From CAWAND01 sp963727915 (GTDB taxonomy: Bacteria; Chloroflexota; Anaerolineae; Anaerolineales; E44-bin32), in NCBI GenBank assembly GCA_963727915.1, contig CAVSID010000001.1, positions 744,001-808,000 of the forward strand: a DNA stretch of 64,000 nucleotides. The letters run 5' to 3'. The notes beneath the pieces are model-generated. The model was not told where the DNA came from. It did not search any database and saw nothing but the letters and a program-made list of their open reading frames with translations. Shown here one piece after another: positions 28,548-37,490 of the stretch. Numbering within the stretch: position 1 is the first letter of the stretch; each line of letters begins with the position of its first letter. A program made the translations under genes and the position numbers.

Positions 28548-29258
28548 CTAATGAACCGCCATCTCGAAGGCCGCCTGGAATAGCCAGACCGCTCGGGAGG
28601 CCTTGATCGGTACGTCCTTGTCCGACAACGTGACGCGGAAACGCTCCAAGACCGGCGTGCCGGGGGGCACGTTCAGGTAGTCCGCCTCGCGCTTCTCCAG
28701 GCAGACCACGGTAACCACGTCCCGGGCTCGGTCCGAGACCAACCCGAACTTCTGCTCCATCACGGCAAACGAAGACTGTCCAGTGCCCCTCGATGTGAAA
28801 AGATCGGGCGTGATCCCGGGATAGAACTTGGTCGGGAAGTACGACACCTCGATCCCCACCGGGATTCCGTTCGACGTTCGGAGGCGCTCCATGATCTGCA
28901 CCTCCTCGTCGGGTCCCAGGTCCATGCGCTGGCAGATGGACGGCCATCCGCGGACCAGTTGCCAACCAATGATCTCCACGCCGGGCTCCTCGCCGCGCTT
29001 CTTGGATTCCTTGGTGATACTGTGATTGCCGCCAAGGATCCCCCAAGCTTGGCGCTCTGGAACCACAAGGTCTTGGCTCGGGAGCGGGAGCCGGCGCTCC
29101 AACAATCCCTCGTAAACCAACTCGGAAAGGGCGTCGCGAATTTCGTCTTCGGTCCCGCCGAATCGCGCCGCCAGGGATGACACATCTGGCAAGGCCCCGC
29201 CCGGCTTGAACTCGCCGCCGCTGATGGCCTTCTCGAGCTCTAAGAAATACGCGTTCAC
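28548..29258 (-). CDS. GntR/UTRA-like regulator with degenerate DNA-recognition helix (second of two)
   Basis: A 237-residue paralogue of the other GntR protein in this cluster. The UTRA part is normal (FTSRGTGQSSFAVMEQKFGL, VLERFRVTLSDKDVP). In the winged helix, though, the recognition segment reads FGGTEDEIRDALSELVYEG in place of the usual GVSRSTIRQAI. The Ser-Arg-x-Thr that contacts DNA is replaced by acidic residues, and the wing (normally RGxGTFV) is missing. It may bind a different site, or sense ligand without binding DNA. GTG 29258 is chosen because GGAGGTGAAG precedes it; an in-frame ATG at 29288 overlaps that element. Confidence 0.85.
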   Translation of the reverse strand: MNAYFLELEKAISGGEFKPGGALPDVSSLAARFGGTEDEIRDALSELVYEGLLERRLPLPSQDLVVPERQAWGILGGNHSITKESKKRGEEPGVEIIGWQLVRGWPSICQRMDLGPDEEVQIMERLRTSNGIPVGIEVSYFPTKFYPGITPDLFTSRGTGQSSFAVMEQKFGLVSDRARDVVTVVCLEKREADYLNVPPGTPVLERFRVTLSDKDVPIKASRAVWLFQAAFEMAVH

Positions 29259-29302
29259 ACCTTCACCTCCGTCTCTTTCCAGGGGCACGGGACGCGGATG
29301 GC

Positions 29303-30184
29303 CTAGCCCTTCACGCCTCCGCGAGTAAGGCCCTCGACCACATTGCGGGAGAACAAGAGAACCATGATGTAGATTGGGATGATCCCCGCCAGAGCAGCGG
29401 ATGACATCTCGCCAAACTTCATCCCGTGTTCTCCGATGAACCGGGAGATTCCAATAGGGAACGTGTTTGAGTCCGGGCTGTAGGTCAAGATTAAGGCAAA
29501 CAGAAACTCATTCCACGACAGGATCATGCATATGACGGCGGCCGAGACTACGCCAGGGCGAATAAGTGGCAGCACCACCCTGATCAGGGTTTCAAATCGA
29601 CTGTAGCCGTCGATCCAGGCGGCGTACTCGAGCTCCTTGGGCAGGTTGCGAATGTAACTGTCGAGCAACCATACCGCCACGGGGAAATTGCCCATAGTGT
29701 GCACCAGCGTCAGGCCGGCCAGGCTGTTCTGAAGATGGGCGAGCTTGATCATGGCGAAGATCGGAATGCTCACCACGATCGGGGGCATGACATAGGTGCC
29801 GATAATCCAGGTGGGCAGGAACCACCCGCCGGTCTTCAGCCTGACGATGGAATAGGTTGCGGGAAGCGCCACGGCGATCACGAGCAGTGTGCTGGAAAGC
29901 GCCACGACTGTTGAGTTGAACAGAAACCGGATCAGAGGCACGGTCGTGAATGCATTGACCCAATTGACCAACGTCAAACCGGTCCGCGGGAATAGTGCGC
30001 CGGAGAGCCTTATCTCAAGCGGGATCTTCAGGGAAGTCATGGCGATGTAGACGATGGGGATGAGGATCAAGGCGACGAAGACCAACGAGGTCACCACGCG
30101 GGCCACCTGGCCCAAAGAGGCCCCCTTAAGTCTCTCCATCGAACTCATTCCCGAGGAGTCGGCCAGATTACCCTGCTCTGTCAT
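29303..30184 (-). CDS. Sugar ABC transporter permease 2 (MalG-like)
   Basis: A 293-residue inner-membrane permease with six predicted helices (e.g. TSLVFVALILIPIVYIAMTS, LIRFLFNSTVVALSSTLLVI). The cytoplasmic EAA loop that docks the ATPase is LEYAAWIDGYSRFETLIRVV followed by LPLIRPG. It overlaps the preceding permease by four bases (ATGA), so the two are translationally coupled. It ends with the usual short MalG-type tail. Together with the binding protein and ATPases it makes a CUT1-type importer. Confidence 0.95.
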   Translation of the reverse strand: MTEQGNLADSSGMSSMERLKGASLGQVARVVTSLVFVALILIPIVYIAMTSLKIPLEIRLSGALFPRTGLTLVNWVNAFTTVPLIRFLFNSTVVALSSTLLVIAVALPATYSIVRLKTGGWFLPTWIIGTYVMPPIVVSIPIFAMIKLAHLQNSLAGLTLVHTMGNFPVAVWLLDSYIRNLPKELEYAAWIDGYSRFETLIRVVLPLIRPGVVSAAVICMILSWNEFLFALILTYSPDSNTFPIGISRFIGEHGMKFGEMSSAALAGIIPIYIMVLLFSRNVVEGLTRGGVKG

Positions 30185-31074
30185 TGACCTATCCTCTTGA
30201 GTAATGCGTCTCGACCCATCGTCAAGAAGGTCACCACAACACTGATGGCGATAAGGACCAGTACGCTAAGCGCCGCCCCGTAGCCCGTTTGAAACTGGCC
30301 AAAGCTCACCCGGTAGATGTAAAAGGACACCACCTGCGTGGAGTTGCCTGGCCCACCGAAAGTGAGCATGTACACCAGGTCGAACACCTTGAAGGCGATC
30401 AACAGTCGGAAGATAAAGATAACGAGGACTTGTGGTGCAACCATGGGCAGGGTCAGCCGACGGAAAACATACAAGTCGGACGCCCCGTCGACCATGGCCG
30501 CTTCGTAGGGTTCCTTGGGCAGCGAGTGCAGGGCAGCCAGGCACAACAGGAAGCAGAATGGGGTCCACTGCCAAATGTCCGCTGCCATTATGGACGGGAA
30601 AGCCAGCGACTTCTCCCCCAGGAATGCGATGGGAGTTGAGCTCAATCCCAACTGAGTCAAGTAATAATTGATCAGGCCCGAATTTGGGTCGTAGATCAAC
30701 TTCCAAATCATGGCGATGGCCACGGGTGGGGTGAACAGCGGCAAAAGGGCAAGAGTTCGGAGCACGTTGCCGAAAGCGCGTAGGTGCCACAGGGCGTAGG
30801 CGAGCACAAAGCCCAGGAAGGTTTCGATTGTGGTGACCGTGAAGGCGAAGACGAACGTGTTGAGTAACGACGTCCCGAAGATGGCGTCGGAAAGGGCCTT
30901 CCGGTACTGGGCGAACCAGATGAAGTGGTTGAATGGCTTGACGATGGTTGATTCGGTCAGGCTGAGCCCAAGCACGTAGACTAGGGGGATCAACGAGGCG
31001 ATCACCAGAAGGGTCAGCACTGGCAGGACCATCAGCCTCGGGGAGTGTCTTTCGGTGATCTCGCTCAAGAGCAT
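30181..31074 (-). CDS. Sugar ABC transporter permease 1 (MalF-like)
   Basis: A 297-residue inner-membrane permease with six predicted helices and the EAA loop YEAAMVDGASDLYVFRRLTL followed by PMVAPQ. The N-terminal helix is VLPVLTLLVIASLIPLVYVL. It is the first permease after the binding-protein gene, with a 99-base gap holding a strong hairpin. It shares a four-base overlap with the second permease. No frameshift. Confidence 0.95.
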   Translation of the reverse strand: MLLSEITERHSPRLMVLPVLTLLVIASLIPLVYVLGLSLTESTIVKPFNHFIWFAQYRKALSDAIFGTSLLNTFVFAFTVTTIETFLGFVLAYALWHLRAFGNVLRTLALLPLFTPPVAIAMIWKLIYDPNSGLINYYLTQLGLSSTPIAFLGEKSLAFPSIMAADIWQWTPFCFLLCLAALHSLPKEPYEAAMVDGASDLYVFRRLTLPMVAPQVLVIFIFRLLIAFKVFDLVYMLTFGGPGNSTQVVSFYIYRVSFGQFQTGYGAALSVLVLIAISVVVTFLTMGRDALLKRIGQ

Positions 31075-31121
31075 ATCCCTTCTATCGTCGCGAGGGCCCC
31101 CGCCCGCGTGATCCAGGGAGA

Positions 31122-31154
31122 ACCTGGATGGGAGGGGTTGCCTCCCATCCAGGT
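31122..31154. terminator. Perfect 14-bp hairpin between binding-protein and permease genes
   Basis: ACCTGGATGGGAGG and CCTCCCATCCAGGT pair perfectly around a five-base loop, 19 bases after the binding-protein stop (minus strand). No T-run follows. In many ABC operons a hairpin at this point protects the binding-protein mRNA and reduces read-through, which gives more binding protein than permease. Confidence 0.75.
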
Positions 31155-31173
31155 GGATCCAAAACTCGTGCTT

Positions 31174-32535
31174 CTACCTACCCAAAATCTGCAACCAGGA
31201 GGCCTGGGTGTCGTCCAGGGCTTCCTGGGCGGTCTTGTCCCCAGCCAGAGCCAACGACAGATTGTCTGTCAGGGGCTCCTGAAGCTGCGCCCAAACGGCG
31301 CTGGTCGGCCAGAAAGCGGCATGTTCGTGCGCCTGCTTGATGGCGGCCGCAATCTCTGGGTGGACAAAGGCCTGGTAGTCGGGGTTGTCGAGCGTCGAGC
31401 GCCGGACAGGATCGATGCCGCCGACGACCGTGTTGTATCTGATGGACGTGTCGGGGCGAGCGACGAAGGCCAAGAACTCATAAGCACAGGCCTTGTTGCT
31501 GGAGCCCGCGGACACGCCGATGCCAAACCCCGCATTGACGGGGGCGATGGAGACACCCTTGGGTGCAGGGCCGGCAGGCATCGGCACCACGCCGTAGTCG
31601 CCGCCCACCTGAGAGGAGCTGGGGTCGTCGCTCATGGCGCCCAGGTCGCTCCAGAACTCCATCATGCCGACCTTCTTGGTCAGCCAGCCACCGATGGCCT
31701 CATCGAAACCGACGGCCGGCGGAGTGGGAAGCGCGTATTCGCCTTCATCAAGCAGGGCCTGAAGCGCAGCGACGGCTTCAGGGCTGTTGATGACCGGATT
31801 CCCGTCCGCATCGAAGAACGCGCCGCCAAAGGCGCCCAACCGGCTGAGGTAGGTGCCGATGATAATCAACGGAACCTTGGTGCCCATGATGGCCGAACCA
31901 TAGGCGGCGCCGGCCTCACCCTCGGTGATCGTCTTCTCGACGTTCAGGTACTCTTCCCAGGTAGTCGGGGGTTCCAGATTGTATTTCTGGAGCAGGGGTT
32001 TGTAGTACCAGAGCAGGTGCAGATCGCCGTCATAGGGGACGCCGTAGCGCGAGCCGTCGATGGTGGTGAATGTGGTCAGATAGTCCTGATAGTAGTCGGC
32101 AGTGTTCAGCCAGGAGTTGTTGTCGACGTACCACTGATCCAGGTTCTCGAGCACATCATCCTGTACCATCTCGCCGAGGCCCGGATACCAGTACTCGACC
32201 ACATCTACCTGGTTGGCGCCCGAGGTCACATCCAGGACGGCCTTCTCGGTGACCACGTCGTAGCCCACGACGGTGAGCTCAACGGTTGCGCCGGAGGCGT
32301 CCTGAAACCAAGTCTGCAGGTTCTGTGCAGCCACCTGGTGCGGCTGGATGGTCAAGAAATTGATGGTCTTGCCTTCACAGTTTGCCTTGATGTTGGCATT
32401 GGGCTCCATATTGCTGGGAGCGCTCGTCGGCTGGGCAGGCGCAGGGGCCTGTGTGGGCGCCGCCGGGGTGCCGCAGGCCGAAGCCAGCACAGCGAACAGA
32501 ATGACGAGGCTTACTATCCGTCCAACCTTTCTCAT
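31174..32535 (-). CDS. Sugar ABC transporter substrate-binding lipoprotein
   Basis: A 453-residue family-1 (CUT1) solute-binding protein. The signal peptide ends in a lipobox with Cys21 (LFAVLASACGTP), followed by a Pro/Ala-rich linker (about 22-45), so the protein is anchored to the outer face of the membrane. The body has typical text such as WYPGLGEMVQDDVLENLDQW and GGIDPVRRSTLDNPDYQAFV. ATG 32535 follows AGGAGGAAG. It is the first transport gene after the kinase gene and defines substrate choice of the importer, probably a sugar, polyol or oligosaccharide. Intact. Confidence 0.94.
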   Translation of the reverse strand: MRKVGRIVSLVILFAVLASACGTPAAPTQAPAPAQPTSAPSNMEPNANIKANCEGKTINFLTIQPHQVAAQNLQTWFQDASGATVELTVVGYDVVTEKAVLDVTSGANQVDVVEYWYPGLGEMVQDDVLENLDQWYVDNNSWLNTADYYQDYLTTFTTIDGSRYGVPYDGDLHLLWYYKPLLQKYNLEPPTTWEEYLNVEKTITEGEAGAAYGSAIMGTKVPLIIIGTYLSRLGAFGGAFFDADGNPVINSPEAVAALQALLDEGEYALPTPPAVGFDEAIGGWLTKKVGMMEFWSDLGAMSDDPSSSQVGGDYGVVPMPAGPAPKGVSIAPVNAGFGIGVSAGSSNKACAYEFLAFVARPDTSIRYNTVVGGIDPVRRSTLDNPDYQAFVHPEIAAAIKQAHEHAAFWPTSAVWAQLQEPLTDNLSLALAGDKTAQEALDDTQASWLQILGR

Positions 32536-32627
32536 CTCTTCCTCCTTCATGAAGCTTCGATGACGCAAGTCGAACACTGCGGGTCTTTCGAGATTGCCTT
32601 TGCTCCCCGGAACTCCTCCTCGCTCGT

Positions 32628-34187
32628 TTAGGTGCCGGTCCAGTTCTCTAGGTTGGCCTTCGAGCTTCTTTCCCAAAGCGGGCCGACAGCCTCGATTGAC
32701 CGCTTATAGATCTCGTACAACTGGTCGTATTTGGGCAAGTTGTCCGGGTTGGGCTGATACGTCCGTCCCATTTTGACCATGCATTCGGTGGCTTCCGAGT
32801 GATCTGCGAAGACACCAACCGCCACGCCGGCGTTGATCGCTGCGCCGCGAGAGCCGGAATCTGCGCCTTGGGGAACCTTGACCTGGCTGCCCAGACAATC
32901 GGCAATGATCTGGCACCAGACGTCGCTCTTGGATCCTCCACCCGATAGAATCGTGGTCTCCGGCCTGCGGTCCTTGGTCATGGCGTCCACATTGTGGCGG
33001 GTCGAAAGGGCCACGCCTTCGTAGACCGCACGCAGGAGATGAACTCTTGTGTGCCAGTCCCCCATCCCCAAGAAGACGCCCCGGGCATCGGGGCGTACGA
33101 ACGGGGCCCGCTCACCTTGCAGGAAGGGCAGGAAGACCACCCCCCCGGAGCCGACGGGCGTGCCGGCCACTTCCCGGCCGATAACGTCGTAGACACTGGT
33201 GCCCTCTTCCTCGGCCTGCGTGCGTTCGGCAGCGCAGAACTCGCGGACAAACCAGTCCAGATTGCCGGCGGCCAACTGGGCCATGGACGTCTTATAGAAG
33301 GTATTCGGCACCGTGTGGGCCATCAAGCTGTAGACACGCTCAGTGTCGAGCATAGGCTCCGACGAGAGCACGACGTGGACGCCAGCAGTGGCGATATTGC
33401 AGCAGGCCTGGCCGGCCGCGAACGCGCCTGCGCCCAGGGCGGAGCAGGCGCCATCGAAGCCCCCGCCCGAGACCGGAGTTCCTTCCTTCAACCCCGTCGT
33501 CTCGGCAGCAGACTTGGTTACGCGGCCAGCGACTTCCCATGCCGGAACGAGAGGTGGAAGGAGGTGCTGGTAACCTTCGATCCCGGCCAACTTGAGCAGA
33601 TCGGTTGAGTATTGCAGCGTGCCGAAGTCCAAAAGGGCGATCGACGCCATGGACAGGTCTGTGCTGAATTCGCCGGTCAGACAGTACTTGACCCAGTCCT
33701 TGGAGGTGAGATTGGTGTAGGCCCGCTGCAAGGACTCTGGTTCATGCTCGAGCAACCAAGGAAAAATCGTGACCGGCCCAATCCCGGCGAACAGATTCCA
33801 GCCAGACCGGTCATAGAACTCCCCAAGCAAGCCTTGTTCTCCCCAGGCATCCAGATAAGGCTTGGCCCGCGCATCAAGCCAGATAATCGCCGGCCGAACG
33901 GGCTTCCCGTCCTTGTCCACCAGCCACACGCCACCGCCATGGCCACTACTCGAGACCCCGGCAATCTGTGCAGGGTCGATAGCGGCCATGTCAATCACGT
34001 TCCGAATAGCGGCAGCCGTCGCCAGCCACACCTCATCCATGCTTTGCTCGGCCCAGCCAGGCGTGGGATGCACGGTCGCCACATCCTTGCCCATGGACAC
34101 TGCGACTTCCCGGCCGTCCGGCTCGAACAGCGTGGCCTTCGTGGTAGTTGTGCCGTTGTCAATGCCTAGAAGGTAGCTCTTCTTCAA
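32628..34187 (-). CDS. FGGY-family carbohydrate kinase, TTG start
   Basis: About 519 residues. The N-terminal ATPase-fold motif LLGIDNGTTTTKATLF, the substrate Asp region GWNLFAGIGP, the phosphate-2 motif GGGFDGACSALGAGAF and the adenosine block TILSGGGSKSDVWCQIIADC with GSRGAAINAGV identify an FGGY kinase (xylulokinase/ribulokinase/glycerol-kinase superfamily). ATP phosphorylates a sugar or polyol after import. The start is taken as TTG at 34187 (LKKSYLLGID), with GAGG six bases before; the open frame runs on to 34376 but that part is not kinase-like. It is the first gene of the cluster, downstream of a strong palindrome. Confidence 0.92.
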   Translation of the reverse strand: MKKSYLLGIDNGTTTTKATLFEPDGREVAVSMGKDVATVHPTPGWAEQSMDEVWLATAAAIRNVIDMAAIDPAQIAGVSSSGHGGGVWLVDKDGKPVRPAIIWLDARAKPYLDAWGEQGLLGEFYDRSGWNLFAGIGPVTIFPWLLEHEPESLQRAYTNLTSKDWVKYCLTGEFSTDLSMASIALLDFGTLQYSTDLLKLAGIEGYQHLLPPLVPAWEVAGRVTKSAAETTGLKEGTPVSGGGFDGACSALGAGAFAAGQACCNIATAGVHVVLSSEPMLDTERVYSLMAHTVPNTFYKTSMAQLAAGNLDWFVREFCAAERTQAEEEGTSVYDVIGREVAGTPVGSGGVVFLPFLQGERAPFVRPDARGVFLGMGDWHTRVHLLRAVYEGVALSTRHNVDAMTKDRRPETTILSGGGSKSDVWCQIIADCLGSQVKVPQGADSGSRGAAINAGVAVGVFADHSEATECMVKMGRTYQPNPDNLPKYDQLYEIYKRSIEAVGPLWERSSKANLENWTGT

Positions 34188-34327
34188 GTGGCGCCTCGAA
34201 AGGCAAGATGCTGGTTGGAAGGATGCTCTGTCTAAGGTCCTCGGAGGATATGAACGGCCCGGGTGGGCGTCAGCGACCGAGTAAACCGAGGTCCTTATGT
34301 AGAAGTCCGACGAATAATGTCCGTTCG

Positions 34328-34354
34328 TACGTACATCTGTACGTAAAGATGTAC
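34328..34354. promoter_or_regulatory. Operator-like palindromes upstream of the FGGY kinase
   Basis: TACGTACA-TC-TGTACGTA (34328-34345) is an inverted repeat with perfect 8-base arms. Overlapping it, TACATCT and AGATGTA (34333-34354) form a second inverted repeat. Symmetric GT...AC half-sites fit what GntR-family dimers bind. The position, about 140 bases before the start of the first gene in the sugar cluster, suits control of the whole operon. Confidence 0.55.
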
Positions 34355-34453
34355 CCTGTTGGACGAGGCGGGTCAACTGACGCGCGTCACAAAGTTGATG
34401 TGATCTTCGTTTCGCCGAAGGGGTTCGGCAGAAGCCTGGGCGGTGCAGGCCGG

Positions 34454-35143
34454 TTAGCCCGCGGAGAGCAGCGCCGGCAGAGCGGAGGGAGTGTCGATGA
34501 CGGCCTGGGCGCCGGCCCGCGTGAGTTCGTCTAGATCACCAAAACCGCACAGGACGCCGACGACCTGGGTGCCGGCTGCCAGGCCGGCGCGCACATCGAC
34601 CGTGGTATCCCCGACCATCAGGCATGCTTCCGGCGGAAGGCCGAGCTGGCGCGCCGCCCACAGCACTGGGGCGGGGTGCGGCTTGATGCGCAGGGTAGAG
34701 CGTGCGTCGGCCACGACGCCAAATGCGCTCTCCAACCCGATGCCGAGCAGGATATCGCTAGCGGCGCGGGTGGAGCGGGTCGTGACAACCCCCAGCTTGT
34801 AGCGGCGGGCGAGTTCCTTGACGGCCTGCACCGCCCCAGGCACAGGGTCGGCCGTTGGCCCCGGTGATGGCTTGCGCCGGTGAGGCACCAGGCTGCCGGC
34901 GAAGGCCCACACCTCATCCAGATACAACCGGTCGGCCCAGGCGTAGAGACCGTTGAACGGGTTTTCGGCGTTCATCATCAGACGCCGGGCCACGGTGGCT
35001 GGATCCCTGCCTGGCATCAGGAAGGACCAACGCGCCAGACGACGAGATAGGCGATTGACAAGCAGGTCATCGGTGTCCGCCAACGTGCCGTCGAGGTCAA
35101 AGAGAATGGCCTTGACGCGTCGAGGGTCGAGGGGCGCAGCCAC
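34454..35143 (-). CDS. HAD-superfamily phosphatase (phosphoglycolate phosphatase / PpaX type)
   Basis: An intact 229-residue HAD hydrolase: motif I AILFDLDGTLADTDD (nucleophile and acid Asp), motif II GVVTTRSTRA, motif III lysine in RIKPHPAPVLWAA and motif IV MVGDTTVDVRAG. An alpha-helical cap lies between motifs I and II. Small phosphometabolites such as phosphoglycolate or sugar phosphates are usual substrates. It is upstream of the kinase operon, separated from it by the palindrome region, and follows the metallopeptidase gene by three bases, so it may belong to that transcript. Confidence 0.9.
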   Translation of the reverse strand: MAAPLDPRRVKAILFDLDGTLADTDDLLVNRLSRRLARWSFLMPGRDPATVARRLMMNAENPFNGLYAWADRLYLDEVWAFAGSLVPHRRKPSPGPTADPVPGAVQAVKELARRYKLGVVTTRSTRAASDILLGIGLESAFGVVADARSTLRIKPHPAPVLWAARQLGLPPEACLMVGDTTVDVRAGLAAGTQVVGVLCGFGDLDELTRAGAQAVIDTPSALPALLSAG

Positions 35144-35146
35144 ACG

Positions 35147-36590
35147 CTATCGCTTGCGACGCGGGAACGGGACGGCGGCTTGAAGAGCTTCGGCAGCAGC
35201 TTGATCGGGGGCCAGGATCAGAAGCGTCTGATTCGACTGACGGTCCACGATGGCGAAGGTCTGGCCCCCATCCCAGCGGTAGCTGCTGCCGGTCGAGAGA
35301 TGGTCTCCGAAGCGCGCATCACCGTAGTCCCTCAAGGCGAGGGCCGCCTCCTGGGAGTCCCGAATGGTATCCCAGATGGAAATCAGCACCAGCGAGGTCT
35401 CCCCCGAAGAAGAGCCAGCCAACGCCTGGTAGATATCGCCACCCCAGCCTTCGGCGGCTTTGGCGGCGGTGTCCTTGGGGATGAAGGCCTCCATAACCTG
35501 CCGAGTGAAGAGCTCGCCAAAGGTGCCGTCATCAATCTTGGTCCAGTCAGGACCCAACGCGGCATCCAGCCCGTCGAGGGCGGCCAAGTTCACGGGTCGG
35601 TCCGCTGGGTAGCGCTGGGGATGCAGGATCTGTTCGGTGGAGATGGGCGGATTCAGGGTACGCGGCGTCCACAGTTGCCCAGCTCCCGTCGCGGTACAGA
35701 CTCTGGATGAAGGCCAGCCCCTGGCTGTAGGGAAAAGCGAAGCTCTCTTGGAGGAAGTTGGGGGCCGAATTGTACACCGGACTCTGGAAGGTGTTGTAAA
35801 AGGCAAGAATCTGGTCGACGTCCTGTTGTGTGGCGTAGTTGCGGAGCCACTGGTCCTCGAGCTGGGTGGCGTCACCCTCAATCAGGGCGCGAATGCCGGC
35901 GCATCGCTCACTGTCCCTTTGGCAAGCGGATTCGGAATAGCCTAAGTTGTCCCTCAGACCGAAATGCTGGTCCTGGAGGGCATGGGTGTACTCGTGTGCG
36001 TAGGTCAGCCGCTCGGGCCCGTCAAAGCTTGATCCTTGCACGACATACATGATCTTGTCCTGGTCGTCGTAGTAGCCAGCCACTTGCTCGGCATACAGCT
36101 GGGTGTAGAAATCCCAGAGGTCGAATCCCGGCGGAAGCAGCCCAAGCAGCGCGTAAACCCGGGAGTCATTCTCGGCGTCCGATTGGGAGTAGCTACTCAG
36201 GAAATCCGACTCAACCTGGTCCTTCAGGTCAGCCGGAGATATCAACTGGCGTTCGACCGGATCCAGGGGCTTCAGGCCGCGAAGCTGGGCAACTTGGGAC
36301 TGGATGTCATCCATCGCCGCCCTGATTTCGGGCGAGAGCTGGGCCGGTGTTGTGGTGGCGGAGGCCGAACCGGAGGTCCGCGTTGGCGGGAAGGTGCTTG
36401 TGGAGACCCGGGCCGACGGGGTCGTGGTGAGCGCCGACCCCAGACCCAGGCGAAGCAGCTCATCCTTCAGGAGGCCGCTGGTGGCGGAGGTGATGACCAA
36501 CGCGCACAGGCAGAAGGCCAACGCCCCGCCGGCGATCATGGCCGGCGTGAGCCAGCGCGGTTGGGGTGTGCGTTCGGGTTCTTCAGTCAC
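35147..36590 (-). CDS. Membrane-anchored zinc metallopeptidase-like protein (HEYTH), one frameshift
   Basis: An N-terminal helix (about 15-38, MIAGGALAFCLCALVITSAT) anchors the protein, followed by a Ser/Thr/Pro-rich linker (50-85). The zinc motif His199-Glu-Tyr-Thr-His203 lies in LTYAHEYTHALQDQHFGL, and Glu239 in LIEGDATQLED is a plausible third ligand, the gluzincin pattern. After a frame change near 35670 the rest continues to 35147. About 480 residues. Substrate unknown; this arrangement recurs in uncharacterised Chloroflexota proteins. Start GTG 36590, nine bases after a TACAAT on the minus strand. I infer extracytoplasmic proteolysis. Confidence 0.75.
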
Positions 36591-36599
36591 GGCCCGGGG

Positions 36600-36605
36600 A
36601 TTGTA
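36600..36605 (-). promoter_or_regulatory. TACAAT -10 box nine bases before the metallopeptidase GTG
   Basis: On the minus strand TACAAT is separated from the GTG start by nine bases, the same leaderless spacing as at gatC and the helicase. The gap CCCCGGGCC has no ribosome binding site. Confidence 0.45.
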
Positions 36606-36641
36606 TCATCGGCACCCATGCGGGGGGTGACAGGGGTCGAT

Positions 36642-37393
36642 CTAAGGTGAGGGGAGGCCCTCAAGGGGGTTGCCGCCAACCCACTCCCCCGAGACAGTCA
36701 TCGAACCTTGTTGGATGCTGATCTCGTGGATCCTCAGGCTGTCATTGCCGGCCAGGATCAGCGAGGCCAACGCCTTACCGATGGGGTTGAACACGAACGC
36801 CGGCAGAGGCAGGCTTCCAATGCGTCCGTCGACGAAGCGGAGTTCGAGCTCGCCGTCGGTGGCGTGCGGGGCCATGACCACCCGCACGGGTTGGCGCCAG
36901 CTCCCGACACGGCCATAACCCTCGAGAATCATGCTGCCGTCCGCAGTAAAACGCACCTGGGTGATTCGACCTTGAGGCCCAGATTGGAGAGGGACAAGCT
37001 GCCGTCCCCTTGGTCGCTCGAGCCGGGCACCCCCAGCCCTCCCAGGCCAGGGGCGGTCTGGCCGTTCTGGATCCCGGGCAGGCCGTTGATGACCGGCCCG
37101 GCAGGTGTGAATGTGACGTATTCCGCGCCTAGCGCCAAGGCCGACGTGACCTCCTCATCCGTCACGGTGAACTCCAACGATTGCGTCGTTGCCGCCGACT
37201 CGACCGCCGAAATCACCTTCTGGAAAAGGCGTGTGGCCGCCGCCTTCGAGACGGGAACAGCCGGTCCATCATCCGGCAGCGTGGCGGCGGTCTCCGAACC
37301 AACGCAGGCTCCGAGCAGGAGCCCGACGAGCATCGGCCAAGCGACGCGCCGCCATGACCGGATATCCCGTTGTCTGGGACAGATTGCGTTCAT
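36642..37393 (-). CDS. Lipoprotein of unknown function, one frameshift
   Basis: The signal sequence (RRVAWPMLVGLLLGACVGSE) has a lipobox Cys, so the protein is a lipoprotein. The mature part has a beta-rich, LppX/LprG- or BON-like feel (SLEFTVTDEEVTSALALGAE, then FTADGSMILEGYGRVG), but I cannot name the family. After a frame change near 36955 it continues to 36642. About 250 residues. ATG 37393 has GGGAGGGG upstream. Between the metallopeptidase and the HDAC-like gene; a role at the cell surface is all that can be inferred. Confidence 0.65.
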
Positions 37394-37490
37394 TTGAACC
37401 CCTCCCGTTTGTGGGGCGTGCCCTGCCGGCCGGGTGATGCAAGGACAGGGCGAAGACAAGGAACTCGGAATTCTGGTGACACGCCGGCGC

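Noticed and set aside
34386..34402. Another CRP-type site (TCACA...TGTGA) upstream of the kinase
   Set aside because: The half-sites are in the reversed order with a seven-base spacer, unlike the motif at the other loci.
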